In this document: positions 21,202-32,846 of the stretch, piece after piece
How positions within the stretch are numbered: position 1 is the stretch's first letter
Layout: every line of letters begins with the position of its first letter
Assembly (NCBI GenBank): GCA_020746875.1
Contig: JAGTJL010000026.1
Coordinates: 1 to 64,000 of the forward strand
Length of the DNA: 64,000 nt
Source of the DNA: Rhexocercosporidium sp. MPI-PUGE-AT-0058
Taxonomy: Eukaryota; Ascomycota; Leotiomycetes; Helotiales
Direction of reading: 5' to 3'
Notes under the pieces: model-generated
Told to the model about the DNA's origin: nothing
The model's database searches: none
Seen by the model: the letters and a program-made list of their open reading frames with translations, nothing else
Program-made: the position numbers and the translations under genes

Positions 21202-24200
21202 CTATCCCCTTCTTAGCCTAGCGTGGCTCCTACGCTTAAATAGCTTAAGAAAATATTATATATATCTTACGGCTATCTTCCTTTTCTATTATAATTAAAT
21301 AAGTATATATTAAAAAAAAATTTACGGTACTTTTTAAAAGAAAAAGAAAATAGTTTATTTTATTTTATAAAATCGAAAAGAACGGTTTCGAGACAATACT
21401 TTATACGTTTTATACTTAAAATAATAAGATATATATAATATCCTCCGAGTCGAGTCGTTACTCAAAGTATATTAAAGTTAATAAAAAATATAATAGTAAA
21501 ATACTTTTAATCGGGAATTAAAATACTCTCGAAAAGGCAGAGGAAAAGCTAGATAAAAAAGAGGTATAAACACGTCGCGCTTTATAAAAAGCCGCGGCCC
21601 GCTTAAACCGTTTATTTCGTTAGTAAAAGTTTTTAAAAAAGCGGAGAATTAAAATGCCCTATTATAGTCTTAAAAGTATAAATAAATTAAAAAAAGTAAA
21701 AGCGCGAGAGATTATAAAGAGAAAAAGGCAGGAGGCCTTTATTACTCGCCCGCGTACTCCGCCATTCGCCGTCGACTCCGCTAAATTCTCTTTAATTAAG
21801 TAAGTCTTATTTAACTTCGCGGATTCGACTTTTTAAGTAAATTTAAATTTTATAAATAAAACCTTTAAAATTACTTAAAGTAATAAAAGTTAAACTTAAG
21901 TTCTTAAGTGTTTTCGAATTATAAGTATTTCTTTTACTTAATTAAGTATTTAACGACGCCGCGGAAATATTAATAATTTAAAATAGTTTCGATATTATAT
22001 TCGGCGTTCGAGTTCACCGGTTATACTTTTGTAATAAGGGCTAGTAGTACTTCTGACGGTGCTAATTTAAGGAGAAATATATGAAATACCGAGTAGATAT
22101 TTATAGTTTTCGAAAGTATTAATTAATAATTAATTAGTCTTTTAACCTTTGTAATTTTAAATAATTTTAGCTTTTTATAATTTAATTTACTATTTAATCG
22201 CTTAATCGCGATATTCTTTTTAAATAAGTAAACCTTATCTTCCTCTTTTAGCGTTAGTTTTATATTACGCTTTTTATTATAATAAATGACTAATTTTTAT
22301 ATAATAAATTAAATATTTATTAATAATTCGTTATATAATTATTTTAGCTTATTCTTTTATAATATAACTTCGTGCGCAGTCCCTTAACCTGCAATCGGTA
22401 TATTATATGCCGTCGGGTTATACCTGTAGTTCGCATAAAACGGCAATACTTTAATAGTTTCTTAATCCGCGTTATTATATATAAATTAAGCGGTTAAAAG
22501 TAATTAAACCCAGTCGTTTTACTTATAGTTTACATAATACCAGAAATAAGTCTTTATTATTTAATTAATTTATTTTATTTAGCCGTCGGTTTAAGGGTAA
22601 AATATTATTAATATTTTCTATTTCATTCTTAAGAATAATATTAATGTTTTCTAAAACTTTAAGGTAAAAAGCTTATTTTTATTTAAAATAACTTTGTTTA
22701 ATATTCCGTGATTTATAAAAATCGTTCGAAGGAATACCTACGCCATTGTTAATACGTCTTATATACTTAGTACCGGTACTACATACGCGTACTTTATTAT
22801 CTTATCCGTTATTACACAAATCGAATCGTAAATAATCCCGGTAATCGGATCCTTTAAGGGAGGTAATTCGACTACAAAGTCTAAGGTAATTAATTTCTAT
22901 AAACGTAGCGGTGTCGTTAGTGACTTTATAAGTCTATACGACGCATAATAATTTACCTTATTCCGTATATATATATTATAAAATAAAACTACGTCTTTAA
23001 TTACTTTTCTTATTCTTAAGAAATAATATTCCTTAGAGAGCCTCGACAATATCTTAGCTATTCTTTAATATTTATAAGCCGGTAGCTTATACTATTCTTT
23101 AACGAAGTCTACCTTATTTTAAATAAAGACGTAAACCCGTCTTTAATATAAAAGGGCTTTAATATTAATAAAAGAAAATCCTTTACTTAACTACTTCTTC
23201 TATTCGATTATTACCGAGTTATTAATATAGCCTTTCCAGATTCTCTTAAAGGCCTGGCTTATTATTATTAATTGCTTATAATTGACTATTAACGAGTCAT
23301 TATCCCTTTTAAATACAGTATATAACTTATGTATCTTATTTATAAGATATTCTAGTTTCCTATTAAGGGCGTCGGCCTTAATATTTTTCGTTTCTTTAAT
23401 ATATAAAAATTAAAGTTTAATTATAAAAAGTATTTCGTATTATTAAACTTATCGTCGGTTTAATTCTTTAATAATCGTAAAATAAATAAAGTTTTTATAA
23501 TCCGTTAAAATCCGTACCTCGTAAAGCGACCCCTTAAAGTAGACCTTTTATTCGCGTATTACGTCTACAGCTCCCAGTAATTCTTTATTATAAATATTAT
23601 AATTAAGTTTTATTAACGAGAGTTTCCGCGAATAATATACGATTAATTATTATCTGCCGTCCTCGCCCAATTAACTTAGCACGGCCTTAATAATATAGTC
23701 GAAAGCGTTTATCTTTATTATAATTTCTTTATTTAAATCGAAGAATATAAGGACTAATTCTTTAATAAAAGCTTTCTTAAGGTCTCGAAAAGCCGCTTTT
23801 GCCTTATCGTTCCAGTCGAAGCTTTTGTCTTTATATATTAATTTCGTAAGTAATACGGCGATCTTTAAATAGTTTTAAATAAATCGTTAATAAAAGTTAA
23901 TAAATCTTAAAAAAGATTACACTTCTTTAATATTTATAAGCTTAGTTTACTCAACGATTATCTTAACCTTTTAAAGGTTTATAACTAGTCTTATAATAAT
24001 GATTATATAACTTAAGAAAGTGACTTCTTTTTTATAAAAATAATACTTCTTAGGCTTTAAGAGCATCGAGAAAGCCTTTAGCTTTTTTAATATTATTATA
24101 ACGTTTTTTACGTATTATTCCTTTATTTTAAAGTAAACTAAAATATCGTTTAAGTAATATATATATATTATATTTAAATATTACTACAAAATATTATTAA

Positions 24201-27115
24201 TTAAATATTGAAATGTGGCAAGCGCGTTAATTAATCTAAAGGGTATAACCGTATACTCGTAATAACCGAAACGTATACGAAATACTGTTTTTTCCTTTTC
24301 CTCTTTAGCTATTCTTACGAAGTTATACGCGCCTCGTAAGTCTAGTTAAATAAAGATTTTAACGCCGCTAAGCCTATCGCGTAATTCTTTAGCCAAAGGT
24401 AATACGTAATAATCCTTCTTAATAGCGTCGTTTAATTAACAATAGTTAATATATATTCTCCGTCCGCCGTCTTTTTTTATTATAAAAAGGACGTTACTCT
24501 CTTAAGGGGATTTAGACTCTCGAATGAATCCTTTTACTAAGTTTTTATCGATGTATTTCTTAATCGTTATTAAGTTTATAATTAAATATTCTTATAATAA
24601 TTAAAATATTAACTTTATACTTTTAATTAACTCAATTTAATAATCGTAATCCTAGTATTTAAGCAAGGCGCTACTACCTAATTCCTCTTTAAATAATACC
24701 TTAAATCGTTTATATTCTAATAATATGTCGACCGTTATAAGGCTTATTACCTTATCCCCTAGCTCTTTTTTAAAAGTTACGCTTAATCCTTTTAAGCCTT
24801 TTACTGCTTTTTTATCTTAAAAACAGCTTTTATAATTACTAAACTCTAGCTTTTACGTTTTCTAGTCGATCTTCAGATTATAAAATTATATTTATAATAG
24901 CCTTAAGATAATATCGTATCTTCCGATTTTAATCACGTTAAATTAAATATATTTAAAGTATCCGCTAATTCCCATATATAATAGTTCTATTTATATATCG
25001 ATTAAGCCGTTCGCGGCAAGCCTTCCATCGGCGAATACTAATTAATACTCGTCTTTTTTAACTTTAATAAGCAGGAGATATTAAATCGCAATAGTAAAAA
25101 ATATAAAATTCTTTTACGCTCCGAAATTTATTATAATTCGTAGTTTTACTCCTCGAATATCGACGTTAAAAGTTAAGTAGTTATCTTCTTTTATAATTAC
25201 AAATATACGCAGGTCTATTCCTTCGACGTAGACTTTTTCGGTTAATATATTTTTTTATTATTAATTCTTTAAATCCTTATATAAAATACGATATAATTAG
25301 TTTGTACTTAAGGATATAAAGGGTCTAAAGGGTCTTTCGTAATAAGTCTTTAAGTTATCCCGTAAATTAACTTACATTTAGTTCCGTAATATTTTTATAA
25401 TAACCTTTTATACGTCTCTTACGTTTATTTATATCGCCGTTTATCGGAACGATATCTCGTCGACTAGGATTTATTAAACGTAAGTTCGAAAAATACTGTT
25501 TTCGACGTCCGCTATCTTCTAAGTAATGCGTAAGTTATTTTAAAAGACTATCTTATGCTCCTCGCCTTACTGCGGCCCTCTGCGTAAGACGACCTTTAAT
25601 TTAATATAAATAACTCCCGTATCGACGTTTATTTAATGTTTAATATTAAAGGCTATATAAATAAAGTATTCTTTTTGTTAAGTAACTCGCCAGACCTTAT
25701 ATTCTTGGGGTTTAGAAAATACTAGTCCTAAGAGCATAATATTACCTTAATACTAAAAGTCCTCGCTCCTCTCGACACTAGTCATGTTTTCTGGGCTTTG
25801 TGCCCGGCGTATAATCTTAAATACCCGTCGCTAAACGTATTATTCGTCCTGTCGAATCCAGTCGTTAGACTCGAGTCCTATTATATATTAACGAATATAA
25901 TTATCGTCCGTTTCGCTTTACTCGCTGTTTTCTTTACCGCTATTACCTTTAATTTAACTATTAATTTAATTAACGTTAAGCTTATTTATTATTATATAAC
26001 GGTAAGTCGCATTAATTTGAACTTCTTTTAGCGGGAGCGGAAGGGGTACGCCGGTAGTATCGTACGCCTCTTGTCTTATAAAGTTAAGTTATTTCCTTCC
26101 CGTGCCTTTCTTATAGTACGAGCTTATTATATACTCTAAAAGTCCATATTTATAATATAGCTTTTTTTCACGCCGCTTATTTATAACTTCCTTCAATAAT
26201 CCCCTTTATCGTGCCTTACTCCTTCTTTTCTTATAAATAGCGTCGCACTTTATAAAATCTAATTATTAATTATCCTTAAGGTTGCCTTACCGTCGACGAC
26301 CCTTATTTTATTAATAACTAAACTGCCTCTAGCCCCTTCCTACGTACGTCTATTATTTGCATTTAAACTCGTATAAGTGATTATTAATTTAAACGGTTTA
26401 TTTAATAAGGATAAGAATATCTTAAGCTTAGGGATCGATCCGAGTGAGTTTTAGTCGGATATAATCCTTAAGTTCTCGTTAATAATAATTAATAAGTAAT
26501 TAAGAATTCTAACTAGTCTTATTAATATATTTTTAGAATTCCGTAATATAAGCTATTATATTATTAACTTATTTTAACTTATATAAATAAGTCTCCGCCG
26601 TCTTAATTTTATTAATATCGCTAAATATTCGCCGAATTTCCTTTTTAAATCCTCTTTAGGTTTTAAATATAATTTATATAGCGAGTATAACTCTATAAGT
26701 GGCTTCGTGTTCGAAGTAGTCCTTAAGGAATAGCTCGACTTATTATATAGCCTCGCCTTTAAAATACGATACCGTCTAAAGAGCGTAACTTTCGTTAATA
26801 AGGAATTTATTATTATTAAAGTATTAATAAAGTTCTACTTAAAAAATAAAAGTCTTTAAGTCCTTTCGGTTTCCTTAAAAAGAAAGTATTAAAAAGCTTA
26901 ACTTTTAAGGTTTCCTTAAGTTTATATATTAAGTTATTTTAAATATTAAGCATTTCTTTATCCTCGCTTTCCTTGTGGTTTTTTCCCTTAGGGATAAATA
27001 TAAATAATAAAGGAGTGTTAATAGTATTGCCTTATAGGCTGAGTACTTAGCCTTTGGTTAAGGGGGTTAATATAATATACGTAAATCGGTACTTCTAACG
27101 AGAAGGTACTTAAAG

Positions 27116-27609
27116 TGTTATAGTCCGTGTATTTACTTAATATAAATATAATAAGTTATATTAATCTTAATAATCGAAAAGTAAGTGTATTACGTACGGT
27201 GGAATAAATAATAACTAATATAATTAAGATATTATTTTTAATTAAATATAAAGCTCTTATTTAATAGTAGACGTATTAGTCTTTTATAAAACCTTTATAT
27301 TATATAACCGCCAGGACCGCCAAGTCCTATCGGTCCTGGACCTCTGGACCTCAGCGGTCCAGCGGTTTATTACGTAAAAGAGTCGCGTAATCTAAAGGCT
27401 TATTTGCCTTTTAATTATTTACTAATAATAATATTTATATAATATATAACTTATAAAATCCTAAATATTAAGGTCTTTTAAAGAAATGTTTTTAAAAATA
27501 ATACTTTCTTAATATACTTCTCCTGAAAACCTTACCCTCTTGAGCCTATAGTCCTAAGTATTACGCTGTCCCGGGGTCCAGTGTCACGGGACGCGGGGCG
27601 TTCGTAACA
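27116..27609 (-). repeat. LTR (5' LTR in element sense)
   Basis: 494 bp, same length as the partner LTR, TG...CA ends, followed by the CTAGC duplication at 27610-27614. It retains GC-rich segments (for example CGGTCCTGGACC) that are transition-mutated in the other LTR. Confidence 0.92.
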
Positions 27610-27614
27610 CTAGC
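27610..27614. repeat. Target site duplication CTAGC (right)
   Basis: Matches 20703-20707. The outer element's integrase frame resumes immediately on either side. Confidence 0.9.
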
Positions 27615-29136
27615 CTCACTCGGAGTTATTCCGATAAACTTATAATAAGTATTTATATACGCGAACTTCGCTAAAAGCAAGAGATTTACTTAATTGTTTT
27701 ATAAATAATAAATAAAATACTTTAGCTACGCTTTTAAAGCTTAATTTTATTATTTTATTTGTTTGTTTATTTACGAGTAAAACGCCGTCGAAAGGCCTCT
27801 TATTATTCGCAAATAAAAGTAAAGTTCTGTCCAGAATTTTAAAATAAATATAAAGCCTTTATTTATAATAATCGTTATAAGCAGCCCGTAATCCTTAAAC
27901 TAATAATTAATAAATAAGCGTGCTAAAAACGACATATTAATAATTTTTAAGCACGGGATATATTTAATATCTTTAGTGAATTTATAGACAATTACTAATA
28001 AACTATTAAAGACTTTACTTATAATATTACTTTTATAAAAATATTAAATCTATAATAAAATCTATTATAATTAACTTAAATAATTTATTAAACTAGCTCA
28101 GCACTTATATTTCGCTAATTACTTTTCTGCGTCTTGCCTTCGTTCTTTAATAAATATTATAAGTCTTAACGTATTTTTTTAACGTTTAATAATATCTTCG
28201 GCTAGAAATATTTCCGCTAAACAAGCTTTAATATCTTTTTATAATTTTATTACGAACGGCACTATTTTAAAAGACGTAAGCCATTCGCCGGTATCTTAGT
28301 AAACCATTGGTATCGATTTTAAATCCCCGGCATTTTATAACTTAACTCGCTTTTTAATAATTAAACCGTCTCTTTTTTATAACTTTAAAAATAGCGAAAG
28401 AAGCGAGTTCGATTTAGAATTTGCCGTTTCGGCTCTTATAACTTTTATTCTAAGAAACCGTAATATAATATATTTATAATTACGCTAGCTAACGTTCTGC
28501 CTCTTGCCGGCTTTACGTAAGAAATTATCTAAGCCTTTAAATAAGTTTTAGGAATTAATAAATTATATAAGAATATATCGTTAATTAAGTGTAAAAATTA
28601 CTTTTATAGCCTCGGTCGACGTATTTATTATAATATTATCGCCGATAAATTAAAAGATATAAGTCAGTCGAAACGATATATTATCGTCTTTTCGCCGGAT
28701 GCTCTCCGTCGTATAATTAATTATATTAAGCACGCGGATTAACTTATTTTAAAATACGCTTTATAATTTATTTTATAAAATAAAGAGTATAATATTCTTT
28801 TTATTCTTCGCTAGTTTATAATTAAGCTTACGCGAGGGTCTATTTACGGGATTATTCTTTCCTCGTTTATAAATTATAACGAAATCGTACTTAGACAGCT
28901 TTAAAGCCTATTTGGCTTGTCGTCGACTTAGTACCGTTGTCATAAAGTGGCGGAGGTTATTATAATCTATTAATATTTTAATAAAGGCTAAACTACCTTT
29001 TAAATAATGCCTTTAATATATAAAGCACTTAACGATCGCAAAGAGTTCTTAATTATATACTTTATAATTTAGCTTAATAGCATTTAACTTTTTTTTAAAG
29101 AATATAATAAGCTATTATACGGCCTTTTCCTTATCT

Positions 29137-29406
29137 TATTACGGCTTGCATGAGGTTGATAGGGCGAGTTAACTCTAGCTTTGTATTTAGGCCTGCTGCT
29201 ACGCTCAGAATCGAGAAGAAAAGACAAAGAGGAAAAGAGAGCTCTCGGCAGGAGAGAGCTCAAGTATAAATACACGAGAGCCCTCCTAATAAAGCCTAGC
29301 GTAGTCGAACGCCATTCACAACAACATGTCGCATGCTCGCCAAACCGTCTTCCTAATTAGGCTTAGCGCCGTCGCATAGCCAGCGATGCCATCGAAGGTC
29401 GTAACA
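29137..29406 (-). mobile_element. Solo LTR, 270 bp, of another Ty3/Gypsy-type element
   Basis: Ends TATTACGG... and ...CGTAACA (a TG-to-TA change at one end) form the usual imperfect inverted LTR termini. TATCT flanks it on both sides (29132-29136 and 29407-29411). It splits the RNase H frame of the outer Gypsy element. Unlike its surroundings it has normal base composition, TATAAATA and AATAAA-like motifs, and few signs of RIP, either because it is younger or because it is shorter than the length RIP usually needs. Confidence 0.88.
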
Positions 29407-29706
29407 TATCTCTTACCGGCCACTCGCTAAATTAAGAGAGGATTTTTATAATTACGAATTTAAACGCATCGGTCTCTAGCTTTTTTAACTTATTAAAGTT
29501 AAAGTATATAAAAAAAAGCCAACGTAAATATATCCTTTAATGCGTCAAAAGCCTTTTCCTTAATAATATCCTAGTAAAAGACAGAGGCAAATTGCCCTTT
29601 CTTTTTACCTCCCATTAAGCTTATTATTAACCGAATAATAACTGAAAAGTTTGCGATAAAGCGCCTGTAAAAGTTGGCGAAGTTAATAATGAAAAGAAGA
29701 GATTTG

Positions 29707-30077
29707 GTGTGAATGATGATTACATTACTTCGGGGGAAACTAGGTCTATATAACTACTTTTAGGCGCTAAGCTATTTAGCTCTCGCATCGGCTATTTGCT
29801 CTCGCATCGGTTATTAGCTTTATATTGAAACTAGCTTTGTATTAAGACTAGCTTTATATTACCAGAGCTTCCGAGGTTTGAAACACGGAAGCTTAAGGCT
29901 TGATGAAGCCACTGTTTTAGCCCTGAATAACCCTTTACCGGAAGCTTAAAGCTTCCGAGGTTCAAAGCACGGAAGCCGGAGCTTTATGCGAAGCTAGAGC
30001 TTTATGCAAAGGTAGTTGAGTTATGGAAAGGTATGCTTTATACCAAATACGGTAATATGCTTAATATAATCTTATAG
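29707..30077. other. Non-coding segment with CGGAAGC/GCTTCCG palindromes
   Basis: No gene. It contains stem-loop 29866-29893 (8-bp arms, 12-nt loop), near-perfect palindrome 29939-29957 (9-bp arms) and stem-loop 29951-29976, all from the same heptamer. It also has repeats of TAGCTTTATATT and of CTCTCGCATCGG. It marks the upstream limit of the outer Gypsy remnant. Confidence 0.6.
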
Positions 30078-30257
30078 TTTTACCGTCAAGCAACTAAGCA
30101 GAGGATCATCGGCACGCAGGCTCGCGGAAATGGTGAGAATGACAATAACAAAGCTTACAAAGAATACGTGAAACATATGTTTCCAGACTATGATCCAGAG
30201 ACTCTATTAGCACCCCCAGCGGCGCTTAAAAAGGACCTTCAGTTTACCCGGCGATAG
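30078..30257 (+). pseudogene. C-terminal fragment of an unidentified gene
   Basis: A 59-codon open stretch without an ATG near its beginning, with coding-like composition (KEYVKHMFPDYDPETLL then DLQFTRR and stop). It begins right where the AT-rich, repeat-bearing DNA ends, so it may be the surviving tail of a gene cut by the insertions. Family not recognised; it could be chance. Confidence 0.3.
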
Positions 30258-30300
30258 GCAATCTTCTAATCCCTTGATTCTAATAACTAATATATATAGA

Positions 30301-30567
30301 ATGCCACCTCATTGCACGAGAGATAGAAATCCTACTCCCACTCTTTCTGCGTCGTTCTTTGCATCTCGTCCTCGTCGTGAAGGCCTCGTCCCACATAACT
30401 ACAACGACCTTGAGCGAATGAACCCATCCCTTCGAACAATCTACGCGCTGCGATTGGTCGAAGTATACTCTTTCCTGTGGGCGAACCCTACAGCAAACCG
30501 TGACCCCCTCCTGTCAGTGATGAATGCCAGGATTCCGATAGCGAAGATACGATTGTTGTTAACGTAA
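30301..30567 (+). CDS. Hypothetical small protein, 88 residues
   Basis: Single-exon frame with an ATG at 30301, Pro/Arg-rich at the start and hydrophobic at the end. No domain, no signal peptide and no supporting context. Listed only because it has normal composition and fills an otherwise empty stretch. Confidence 0.2.
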   Translation: MPPHCTRDRNPTPTLSASFFASRPRREGLVPHNYNDLERMNPSLRTIYALRLVEVYSFLWANPTANRDPLLSVMNARIPIAKIRLLLT

Positions 30568-30807
30568 TCTAGTTCTTGATTTGTAGATAATTTGTTAACA
30601 AAACTAAAACACAGATACCATCATGTCCAATCCTCCTCGTAAACCTACAACTACGATTCCTTCCACCCCATCTTCCTTCCGTACGTAAAACTCCAACATC
30701 GACTCCAATAGCTACTCTGGTAACCTGATTATAAACACAAGGCATAAGGGAACAGAATGACACAAGGTTGCATATTTTAACAAGTTTTCTATTTTGTCGT
30801 GCATTTG

Positions 30808-32846
30808 TTACATAATTCCCACCTTCACTTGAAACGTCTCTCTTTCCTGTACTTCCAAATTAAAGGACAGATATGAACCATCACGCAGCTTATAGCCAAC
30901 CAAAGCATCTCTTCTCAAGCTCTGGGGCTCGTCTCGCGTCGACCACCTGTCGAGCATACGGCCGAAGAATGTGCCCTGCTTGAAATCCATCTCATCCAAG
31001 TCGTGCACAATAGACACTGCGAACCACCAGGAAAATTGAAAGGAAATAATCAATCCACATATTTCTCCACTGTTCACGTTGCGGAGTGTGAACGCAAACG
31101 CTGTAGTAGTCAATCCTGATAAAGCTTGGACAATAGCTGTGTAAGTCTTCTCTCCAGACACATACTTAACCTTGATATCTACCTCTTCAGCACCCCAGAA
31201 GCCTCCAACTTCCAGTCCAGCCTGTAGTGCAGTGGTACAGTTTAGAATTATCTGAACATAGTGGCCGTGGATCACGAACCCGGTAGGCCGGAAGGGTAGG
31301 CTGGGACGAGGATTGTTAATGAAAATGTCTCCTATTGACCAAGCCGTCGATGTGTGAAAGTCCTTGTCAAAGTCTGCTACTTGAAGATCCGGCGTGTTTG
31401 GCGTCTTAAGTGAATTAAGTGGTATTATAAGTCTTCGTCTGACCAGACGTCGATACTTTGCTAGTCCAGTCCGAATAAGAATTATCGTGACTGCTTGCCT
31501 TTTGTTCTCCTTGGAGTCAAAGCAGCCAAGGAGAGTCTCAAAGCGAGGTTCATCCTCCTGGAAGAGCTTCTCATCTCGGCTGAGTGGCCTCAACAATAGT
31601 TGTACACTCATCGAGTGCGCAGACACGGGCTTAAATCCACTTTGAAGCTCCTGGCACTCCGGCCTCATGTATTCAATCATTTCTTGTCCCTTAAAGCAGA
31701 CTGGCGAGGGAGCGAACAAACCGACTTCGTTATAATTAGTACCGAAGATCCTTTTCCTGTAATACCGAGAATTAGTTTTAGGTCAGTAACGAAAGGGATA
31801 ATAACTTACTGTGCAGCCCAAGGTAGTGCTCTCGCTTTCCAAGCGAAAATGCTGTGGTCGGAAACCGTCTGAAAAATCATTACTTGGAGTCTGAAGAATG
31901 CGTTTTGCTCTCCCTCGCCGTACAAAATAGGCAGGTTGACACCAAAGATACCCAGAAGCGAGTATGCTCTGTCCTCTGGCCGTGTCGTTTCTCGCTGTGC
32001 TGACCCTTTAAGACCCAGAAGTCAGCGCTATGAGGAATAGTATCTCTGAAGAGAAGAGAACTTACATGACATCCTTGCCGCAACGCTGAACGAATGGAGT
32101 TTTTCTAGGCCATTCCATTGAAGTATCCCCGCTTCGATACAGGTAACCTCATAAAGTTCATTAACTAGCTCTGATCGAACTCCGAGAAAAGTCCAGTCGC
32201 CATTGTAAAACCAAACATCCTTCGGCGCAATCAATTCCTGCAGAGTCCATCCTCGGCGGAACCAGACTGAGTTTTGCGGGCGTCCTTCAAGTGAACCTTT
32301 CTTGCCCCATGCTTGGTTAACATCGGAGAGGTAAGCTATACACAGTGAAGAACTTCGATACCAAGCGAACATTGAGTTAATTGACTCGGATAATTCGGAG
32401 CTGCTATCTTTGTCGATGCAGCAAGTATCGATCCAAACGTACGATATGTTAAACTGCTCTGCAATTTTACAGCATCCTAACACCTTCGCCCAGGCCTTAG
32501 GCTTGATTTCTTGGGATTCACACACATGGGCCAATTTTTCCGATGTGCTTGGCGTTAAAGATATCTGTTCTCCGAATTCAGTGTTCCCTGATGGGTCCGT
32601 TGTACCAGAGTAAGTGTCGGTCTGCGTTTCCCCTTCGATCTTGCGGTAGAGGGCATTGAGGCGTCGCTCAGTTTCTTCAAGCTTCATCTGTAGGCTTCGT
32701 AATTTCTGAGCTTCTGGCCTCTCTTCAATATCCTCGAATAGTACCTCTTCGTCCTCCCACCTGTGAGACAAAATAGCGTAGCTAGGGGCGACATCTGCAC
32801 TGTGGAACCATTCGAGCTTTAGGGTTTTGATATTAAGTAGCCGCAT
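30808..32846 (-). CDS. HET-domain protein (heterokaryon incompatibility type)
   Basis: Three exons on the minus strand, 32846-32066, 32005-31810 and 31756-30808; 641 residues, phases consistent. The HET domain spans about residues 20-300: YAILSHRWEDEEV (23-35), CCKIAEQFNISYVWIDTCCIDK (125-146), SINSMFAWY, WFRRGWTLQELIAP, then across the introns RMSW...RPEDRAYSLLGIFGVNLPILYGEGE. Between the first and second motif lies an extra stretch of about 70 residues (45-115) that is Leu/Glu/Lys-rich, predicted coiled coil, then Ser/Thr-rich. The C-terminal 300 residues show no domain I recognise. Such proteins set off a growth-arrest or death response when incompatible alleles meet; partner unknown. All HET motifs are present, so this copy looks functional, unlike the HET-ankyrin gene at 14.7 kb. 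Confidence 0.9.

Larger units (their letters stand above)
20708..27609 (-). mobile_element. Inner Ty3/Gypsy retrotransposon with chromodomain, 6902 bp, RIP-mutated
   Basis: Complete by structure: two 494-bp LTRs (20708-21201 and 27116-27609) both starting TGTYA and ending GTAACA, with CTAGC duplicated at the target. A purine tract AAGAAGGGGATAG abuts the LTR at 21201 on the minus strand, which sets the orientation as minus. Decayed coding order on the minus strand: gag with a corrupted CCHC knuckle near 26150, RT near 24620-23900 (KDGGRRIYINY, ELRDRLSGVKIF, FRIRFGYYEYTV), RNase H near 23700-23350 (LTDYKNF, KELNRR), integrase near 23200-22400 (LDFVVELPPLKDPITGI), and a chromodomain near 22005-21870 (ETILNY...KYLIK). 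Dozens of stops and the catalytic YLDD changed to YLND (24145-24156, GAC to AAC) show it is dead; changes fit RIP. A primer-binding site was not recognisable. Confidence 0.92.
20100..29706 (-). mobile_element. Outer Ty3/Gypsy element with chromodomain, RIP-mutated, truncated and interrupted
   Basis: Minus-strand remains, in order: RT thumb/RNase H (about 29700-29412, e.g. NFANFYRRFIANFS), the rest of RNase H after the solo LTR (29131-28830, NLRHFMTT...LSRRQAK), integrase (to 27615, LLLLAKFAYINTYY), then after the inner element the integrase C-terminus (20702 down) and a chromodomain near 20280-20160 (YLVK-stop-KGF). Many TAA and TAG codons stand where Gln or Trp are expected, a RIP signature. 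Removing the inner element with one CTAGC copy gives GITPSEARYGIS in one frame. Removing the solo LTR with one TATCT copy restores the RNase H frame. The 5' part (gag, protease, RT fingers/palm) is gone beyond 29706, where an unrelated sequence starts. Confidence 0.85.

Noticed and set aside
20708..27609. Plus-strand orientation of the inner retroelement
   Set aside because: RT, RNase H, integrase and chromodomain all read on the minus strand, and the purine tract borders the 20708-21201 LTR, fixing minus orientation.
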